Shown: positions 51,575 through 56,136 of the stretch, piece after piece
How positions within the stretch are numbered: the first letter of the stretch is position 1
Layout: each line of letters starts with the position of its first letter
NCBI RefSeq assembly: GCF_013114545.1
Contig: NZ_VTXI01000027.1
Span: 1-56,136 of the forward strand
Direction of reading: 5' to 3'
DNA length: 56,136 nucleotides
Source: Vibrio sp. RE86
GTDB taxonomy: Bacteria > Pseudomonadota > Gammaproteobacteria > Enterobacterales > Vibrionaceae
Position numbers and translations under genes: made by a program
Notes under the pieces: generated by a model
Databases searched by the model: none
What the model saw: the letters and a program-made list of their open reading frames with translations, nothing else
What the model was told of the DNA's origin: nothing

Positions 51575-51795
51575 CCAAGCTGGTGCTGTCTAGATGTATA
51601 GATGGCTGAAAAGGGAATCTGGTGTAACTCCAGAACTGACGCGCAGCGGTAAAAGAGAACGAACGCTCAAAATGACACTGCACATAGCATTGTGTGGGAA
51701 GTCGAGTAAGTAGATGGTTAACCCAAGCTCTTAAGTCCGAAGACCTGCCAGCAACTGAGCTAAACACTGGAAGCAATGCGCTTCATGCTCAGTAG
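51575..51795 (+). promoter_or_regulatory. Cobalamin (AdoCbl) riboswitch controlling btuB
   Basis: The conserved core AAAAGGGAATCTGGTG (51632-51647), with CAGCGGTAA (51684-51692), is followed by the B12 box AAGTCCGAAGACCTGCCAGC (51733-51752). A nested hairpin CTGAGC (51755-51760) / GCTCAG (51787-51792), with inner GAAGC/GCTTC, forms the expression platform. The btuB start region (AGGA at 51810-51813, ATG 51822) lies just after it, consistent with control of translation as in E. coli. Bases 51365-51574 hold the trmA promoter and no gene. Confidence 0.93.
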
Positions 51796-51821
51796 GACTT
51801 ACGCGATTTAGGATTATAAAA

Positions 51822-53684
51822 ATGAACCGATCTATTCTAGCGATAGCTGTGGCATCGCTACTTCCGCACGCCTCTCTTTCATACGCCCAAGAAGCCTCCG
51901 CTGATGAGACAATGGTGGTGACTGCTAACCGATTTGAGCAAGTTGATGGTGCAGTTCTAGCTCAGACCGTTGTAGTAACGAAAGAAGACATCGAAAAACT
52001 TCAAGCTAATAGTCTACTTGAAGTATTCCGTACTTTACCAAGTGTAGAAGTCGCTCAGTACGGTGGTCGAGGCCAGAACGCTTCGTTCTTTGTACGAGGT
52101 GGTAGCTCTTCTCAAGTTTTAGTTTTAGTTGATGGTACACGCTTGCCTAGAGCAATGATGGGTGGCGTTGATTTTAATTCTTTGCCTGTAAATTCAATTG
52201 AAAGAATTGAGTATATTCGTGGTGCTAGAGCTTCAGTGTATGGCTCAGAAGCTATTTCTGGCGTAATTAATATTATTACAAGAGCTAACGCAAATGATGA
52301 AGTAACGAAAGTTTTTGGGGGCTATGGTTCTAATAATCACTATGTTACTTCCCTATCCACACTTCACCGAATTGATGATAACCAGCACATTAAAGCTGTT
52401 GTTGGGTATGAAAAGAATGATGGGTTCAATGTTAAACCTATTGCTGGTTTGAATGATGGTGATGAGCATGGTTTTGAAGCCTACAATCTGAACATTGGCT
52501 ATCAGAACCAATTATCCGACACATTGAACGCGTTTGTTAGCGTGATTGCTTATGACAATGAAGGTGAATACGACGGTAGTTCGGAAGAATCTTCGTGGAA
52601 TGGCATAACGTTTCCTGCTGTTCACCAAGAGAAAGTAGGTCGAGTAGAGTTTCGTTCTGTTAACACTAAGTTGTCTTATGATAAGGACAACCTTACATCC
52701 ACTATAGATGTGACGTATGCCACTCAAGATAACTATGATTTCAATCTAGGTGAAGATAAGAAAAGTGGTAGCTACGTTTTTATCAATCAAACGAACCTGA
52801 GCTGGCTAAACTCCTACACAGTAAACGAACAGCTGAGTGTTGGTGGTGGTATCGACTATCGCAGAGAGAAGTTAGATGAAGGTTATACAGGTTCTAGTTT
52901 CTACTCTCCTGATGAAAACCCTCGTGAGAATTATGGCGTGAGCTTAATTGGTCAGTATGACTTGGATGAAGTGACGTTAGAAGCTAGTGTTCGTAATGAT
53001 GAGAACAGCCAATATGGAAATACAACGACTTGGCAAACTGCATTGGCTTATGAATTCTTAGATAATTATGAAGTAAAAGCGAGTCATGGAACTGCTTTTA
53101 GAGCGCCTACCTTCCTTGATTTGTATTACCCTGGCTATGAAGCTCCAGACTTGAAAGCGGAAGATTCCCAGAATACAGAGTTAACACTATCTGGCTACCA
53201 TGATCTATTTGATTGGTCTTTAACGGGGTACCTAAATCAAATTGACAATATGCTAATGTGGCAGGGTTCGGGCATGACAAATATTGGTCAAGCCGAAATC
53301 AAGGGGTTAGAACTTGGTTTGCACTTAGATACGTCAATTGTAAGCCATCAGTTTTATCTAGATTGGAAAGATCCAGTGGATAAGTCGAATGGCCAAGAAC
53401 AGCAATTGAGCTACCGAGCTAAGCAGGGGGCTAAATGGAATGCGTTTGTAGATATTGGCAATTGGGTCTTAGGCTCTCAGTATCTTTATCAAGGAGAACG
53501 ATTCAATGGTTCAACCCGCTTAGCAAGTTATAGTCTTTGGAACTTCACCGCTCAGTATTCAGTGACGGAAAAATTTGAAGTTAAAGGCAAGCTAAGCAAT
53601 GCATTTGATAAAGAATATGAAATGTATACCGGCTACGCTGTCCCTGGTAGAGAATTCTTTGTCTCTGCAAACTACCAATTCTAA
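51822..53684 (+). CDS. btuB: Outer-membrane vitamin B12 receptor BtuB
   Basis: A 620-residue TonB-dependent receptor. It has a signal peptide (1-22, ending YAQ), a TonB box DETMVVTA (about 27-34), a plug domain (FRTLPSVEVAQYGGRGQNASFFVRGG, PVNSIERIEYIRGARASVYGSEAISGVINIIT) and a 22-strand barrel ending in NYQF with terminal Phe. It imports cobalamin across the outer membrane with TonB energy. It is controlled by the upstream riboswitch. Codon use is more AT-rich than its neighbours. Confidence 0.95.
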   Translation: MNRSILAIAVASLLPHASLSYAQEASADETMVVTANRFEQVDGAVLAQTVVVTKEDIEKLQANSLLEVFRTLPSVEVAQYGGRGQNASFFVRGGSSSQVLVLVDGTRLPRAMMGGVDFNSLPVNSIERIEYIRGARASVYGSEAISGVINIITRANANDEVTKVFGGYGSNNHYVTSLSTLHRIDDNQHIKAVVGYEKNDGFNVKPIAGLNDGDEHGFEAYNLNIGYQNQLSDTLNAFVSVIAYDNEGEYDGSSEESSWNGITFPAVHQEKVGRVEFRSVNTKLSYDKDNLTSTIDVTYATQDNYDFNLGEDKKSGSYVFINQTNLSWLNSYTVNEQLSVGGGIDYRREKLDEGYTGSSFYSPDENPRENYGVSLIGQYDLDEVTLEASVRNDENSQYGNTTTWQTALAYEFLDNYEVKASHGTAFRAPTFLDLYYPGYEAPDLKAEDSQNTELTLSGYHDLFDWSLTGYLNQIDNMLMWQGSGMTNIGQAEIKGLELGLHLDTSIVSHQFYLDWKDPVDKSNGQEQQLSYRAKQGAKWNAFVDIGNWVLGSQYLYQGERFNGSTRLASYSLWNFTAQYSVTEKFEVKGKLSNAFDKEYEMYTGYAVPGREFFVSANYQF

Positions 53685-53691
53685 TCACCTT

Positions 53692-53714
53692 AAACCGCCC
53701 AAGGGCGGTTTTTT
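53692..53714 (+). terminator. Terminator after btuB
   Basis: Stem AAACCGCCC / GGGCGGTTTTTT with a two-base loop. Confidence 0.88.
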
Positions 53715-53734
53715 CTTACCTATAGATAACCAAT

Positions 53735-54406
53735 ATGAAAAAGAACGTCATTATTAGCTGGTCGAGTGGGAAAGACTCGACGTTGACTCTAGAACGATTG
53801 ATGGATAGTGAGCAATACAATGTTGTTGGTCTTTACACCACCTATGTGAAAGATGAAGTACCGTTTCAAGCGACACCAATTTCTTTAATTGATCTGCAAG
53901 CTGAATTGCTGGGCTTGCCCATTATCAAGATTGAAATGCCGCAAGAATTTCCACCTAATGACATTTATCAATCTCGGATTATTAACGCCCTAAGAGAGAG
54001 TGGCTTAGAAGTAGATGCGGTCGCATTTGGAGACATGTACTGCAATGGTATTGAAGAGTATCGCCGTAGCTATATCGAACCAGCAGGCTGGGAGTGTGTA
54101 TTTCCACTGTTAGGTGAGGACAGCGACAAGTTAGCGCAAGAGATCCTTAACAGAGGCATTCAAACGCTGGTGGTCACAACGGATGGTACCCAACTCGCTG
54201 CGAGCTATTGTGGACAATGGTACAACCAAGCCTTTTTAGATAGCTTACCTACAGGCGTTGATCCATGCGGTGAGGACGGTGAGTTTCATACACTTGTGAC
54301 GAAAACTCGCAGCTACAAAGGCAGCATTGAGCTTGAGTTAAAAGAGGTAGAGCAAGGGAGTCGCTTTTGCCATCAACGTTACATCGCGAGAAGATTGCCA
54401 AATTAG
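53735..54406 (+). CDS. DUF71/COG2102 PP-loop ATP-binding protein (B12-associated subgroup candidate)
   Basis: A 223-residue protein with the PP-loop SWSSGKDS (8-15) and the DUF71/Dph6 signature GVDPCGEDGEFHTLV near residue 175-190. The family includes eukaryotic and archaeal diphthamide synthetase Dph6, but bacteria make no diphthamide. A published comparative-genomics analysis of DUF71 assigned bacterial members near btuB to vitamin B12 salvage (recalled, not checked). The position right after btuB fits. The ribosome site is weak and a terminator precedes it. Confidence 0.85.
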   Translation: MKKNVIISWSSGKDSTLTLERLMDSEQYNVVGLYTTYVKDEVPFQATPISLIDLQAELLGLPIIKIEMPQEFPPNDIYQSRIINALRESGLEVDAVAFGDMYCNGIEEYRRSYIEPAGWECVFPLLGEDSDKLAQEILNRGIQTLVVTTDGTQLAASYCGQWYNQAFLDSLPTGVDPCGEDGEFHTLVTKTRSYKGSIELELKEVEQGSRFCHQRYIARRLPN

Positions 54407-54444
54407 TCGCAGAGAGTATCATTGTTGGGTTCGAATTTTGACGA

Positions 54445-55248
54445 GTGACTCTAGTGTCCCAGCAACAAGCAAAAATCCTAATCTTTGACTCTGGTGTAGG
54501 TGGTCTATCTGTATATAAAGAGATAGAGCGAAAACTTCCTCATCTAGAGTACCTCTATATATTCGACAATGAAGCATACCCATACGGTGAGCTTGAGCAT
54601 GATACCCTCATTAAACGAGTAGAGCGTTTAGTAACCGGTTTCGTCGATACTCACAATATTGATATCGTTGTTATTGCCTGCAACACAGCAAGCACTATTG
54701 TTTTGCCAACGCTGCGTGCGAGATTAGCGATTCCTGTTGTTGGGGTTGTTCCAGCTATAAAACCAGCCTCCAATCTAGCTAACAAAGCGGTAGGGCTGAT
54801 TGCCACTCCTGCTACCGTTACTCGTCCTTATACTCACGACCTAATCCGAGACTTCTCGCAAAGTAAACCCGTAGAACTGCTCGGTTCAACTCGCCTAGTA
54901 GATATGGCAGAAGAGAAGCTTAGAGGTAAGTGCGTTGATTTGGTCGAGCTAAAGCAGATCTTATCGACGATTGAAAGTAAGGTAGACGTCGCCGTTCTAG
55001 GGTGTACACATTTCCCTTTGATAAAAGAAGAAATTCAAGCCGTTTTATCAGATAAGGTCTTGCTCGTTGATTCGGGAGAAGCGATCGCACGCAGAGTAGA
55101 AGATCTACTAGAGACAGCTGGCGGGAAAGAAACACGAGGAAAGCGACAGATTTTCTCAACAGCTCCCCCTTGGGAAGAGGGAGCGTTGAATGAAGCGGTA
55201 TATGAATTAGGCTTTAGCGTTATTCAACACTATCCGCTTGAGATTTAG
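54445..55248 (+). CDS. murI: Glutamate racemase
   Basis: A 267-residue enzyme that makes D-glutamate for peptidoglycan. It has FDSGVGGLSVY, the first catalytic Cys in ACNTAST (C79) and the second in GCTHFPL (C187). It starts with GTG at 54445; a GTG at 54454 is an alternative. It lies immediately before an rrn operon, as in E. coli. Its 3' end overlaps the convergent RRM gene by 29 bases. Confidence 0.97.
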   Translation: MTLVSQQQAKILIFDSGVGGLSVYKEIERKLPHLEYLYIFDNEAYPYGELEHDTLIKRVERLVTGFVDTHNIDIVVIACNTASTIVLPTLRARLAIPVVGVVPAIKPASNLANKAVGLIATPATVTRPYTHDLIRDFSQSKPVELLGSTRLVDMAEEKLRGKCVDLVELKQILSTIESKVDVAVLGCTHFPLIKEEIQAVLSDKVLLVDSGEAIARRVEDLLETAGGKETRGKRQIFSTAPPWEEGALNEAVYELGFSVIQHYPLEI

Positions 55249-55663
55249 GATCATTAGCAATACGTACTTTTAGCGTTCGCTGCATATAGTCTTGCTCATT
55301 AAGAGCATCAATAGCAGTTTGAGCATCAGTTGCTGCCATTACGACAAAGCCAAAACCTCTCCTCTTACCTGTGCGCTTATCTTTCATTAGACGCACAGCA
55401 AATACCTCGCCGTGTTTAGCAAATAACTCTTTTACATGTGACTCATTCGCTTTGTATGGAAGATTACCTACATACAGTGTCTTAGTTGAAGGATCGTTTT
55501 GTTGGTCTTGCTCAATATTGGTGTTTGAAAGTTTAAGAATAAAAGCGGAAGCCAAAACACCCAGCACAAAGCTAATTGCAGGAGAGACATTGACCTGCGA
55601 AAAGATGATTCCACCTAAAACGGCTAAGGCGACAATCATTAAGGTTGATTTGTTTGAACTCAT
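55220..55663 (-). CDS. Membrane-anchored RRM RNA-binding protein
   Basis: A 147-residue protein with two N-terminal hydrophobic segments (about 9-23 and 27-43) followed by one RRM domain: RNP2 LYVGNL (about 63-68) and RNP1 RGFGFVVM (about 102-109). Stand-alone RRM proteins occur in some proteobacteria and cyanobacteria; a membrane anchor is unusual. The ATG at 55663 is used; a TTG at 55675 is possible. Convergent with murI and divergent from the rrn promoter. Confidence 0.82.
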   Translation of the reverse strand: MSSNKSTLMIVALAVLGGIIFSQVNVSPAISFVLGVLASAFILKLSNTNIEQDQQNDPSTKTLYVGNLPYKANESHVKELFAKHGEVFAVRLMKDKRTGKRRGFGFVVMAATDAQTAIDALNEQDYMQRTLKVRIANDPKSQADSVE

Positions 55664-55855
55664 ATTTGAATACAACTTTTAGGTTTGAAGAAAAATGTAG
55701 ATCTACTGTTAACAAAATAGACACAGGGATCTTACGTATATGGTTGTTGTTTTTCCAACGTATTGATGTGACATGACTCAAATGTTGAAATTTTATTCTA
55801 TTCTAAGTGATTTGATTTCTTTTTGAGCAAACAAAAAATAAATTCAAAAAAACGC

Positions 55856-55883
55856 TTGTCTTCATCTCAGACCTCCCTATAAT
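55856..55883 (+). promoter_or_regulatory. rRNA operon promoter P1
   Basis: TTGTCT (55856-55861), 16-base spacer, TATAAT (55878-55883). The upstream 50 bases are rich in A and T runs (UP-element-like). The discriminator GCCGCCTC is GC-rich, as in stringently controlled stable-RNA promoters. Confidence 0.85.
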
Positions 55884-55961
55884 GCCGCCTCACCGACACG
55901 GAGTGAGACAAACATCACACACCGAGTTGAGAAGAGAGAAAAGAAAGTTTGAAAAAAACGC

Positions 55962-55989
55962 TTGACTCTCGAATCGGGAAGCGTAAGAT
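55962..55989 (+). promoter_or_regulatory. rRNA operon promoter P2
   Basis: TTGACT (55962-55967), 16-base spacer, TAAGAT (55984-55989), about 106 bases after P1. It is preceded by an A-rich tract. Confidence 0.85.
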
Positions 55990-56036
55990 ACGCACCCCTA
56001 ACGACGAAGCGCAAAGCGCAACGAAAGTTAGAAAAA

Positions 56037-56136
56037 GCTCTTTAAAAATATAAACCTATCAATCTGTGTGGGCACTCGTTGATGATAATCCAATTAGAAA
56101 CTTCGGTTTCAAATTAGGTTTCAATGAAACGAAGTG
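56037..56136 (+). other. rrn leader with boxA antitermination site
   Basis: GCTCTTTAAAAATA (56037-56050) matches the boxA consensus that recruits NusB-NusE for rRNA antitermination. The leader continues to the window edge; the 16S gene should start just beyond it. No 16S sequence is present. Confidence 0.85.

Overview
The window is a 56 kb stretch of Vibrio (Gammaproteobacteria) chromosome, most likely the large chromosome. The evidence is protein-level similarity and gene order shared with E. coli blocks: hemCDXY-cyaA-cyaY-lptM-lysA-dapF-xerC-yigB, pldB/yigL/rhtB, yhhLMN-rsmD-ftsYEX-rpoH, glpEG, ubiCA, plsB/dgkA-lexA-dinF, and sthA/fabR-yijD-trmA-btuB-murI-rrn. Species cannot be set from sequence alone. 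The segment is bracketed by rRNA operons: it opens inside the 3' half of a tRNA-Asp of the kind that ends an rrn operon, and closes in the promoter and leader (tandem promoters, boxA) of another rrn operon in the same orientation.

Layout. 1-325: tRNA-Asp tail, then two decayed tRNA-tail copies, each with its own terminator-like hairpin. 434-4990 (minus): a small periplasmic cytochrome c and the hemCDXY operon. 5326-13037: cyaA (TTG start, CRP-like sites upstream), cyaY, lptM-lysA-dapF, then DUF484-xerC-yigB. 13135-22185: a FIST/degenerate-GGDEF/EAL protein, a lipoprotein-tapT pair, an EVE-domain protein, yigL, pldB, rhtB and an EAL-HDOD protein. 22291-25654: an arsenate-detoxification operon of the ArsJ type (arsR, GAPDH, a small Cys-based phosphatase, arsJ), with an ERIC-like palindromic repeat between the last two genes. 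A second copy of the repeat follows dapF.

25753-31222: acyltransferase, yhhM, an unknown membrane-anchored protein, a 26-residue membrane mini-protein not usually called by gene finders, a 0.7 kb AT-rich T-skewed gene desert, yhhN, yecH, yhgN, yhhL and rsmD. 31431-35386: ftsY, ftsEX, rpoH. 35387-35797: non-coding region with a DnaA-box cluster and a strong palindrome. 35798-42739: glpEG, a FliL-like protein, ubiCA, plsB, dgkA, and lexA with two SOS boxes. 42828-45019: a Cys-rich LCMT-like methyltransferase behind a Fur-box-like site, then dinF. 45238-47401: glutathione-dependent formaldehyde detoxification (frmA, fghA). 47471-55248: sthA, fabR-yijD, trmA, a cobalamin riboswitch, btuB, a DUF71/COG2102 PP-loop protein, murI. 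55220-55663: a membrane-anchored RRM protein. Then the rrn promoters.

Most of the window is core housekeeping. The parts with room for undescribed biology are the phosphatase in the ars operon, the Fur-box methyltransferase inserted between lexA and dinF, the DUF71 protein beside btuB, the DnaA-box cluster upstream of glpE, the mini-protein at 27865-27945, and the tRNA-tail/terminator repeats at the start. No CRISPR array, insertion sequence, prophage or toxin-antitoxin locus was seen.
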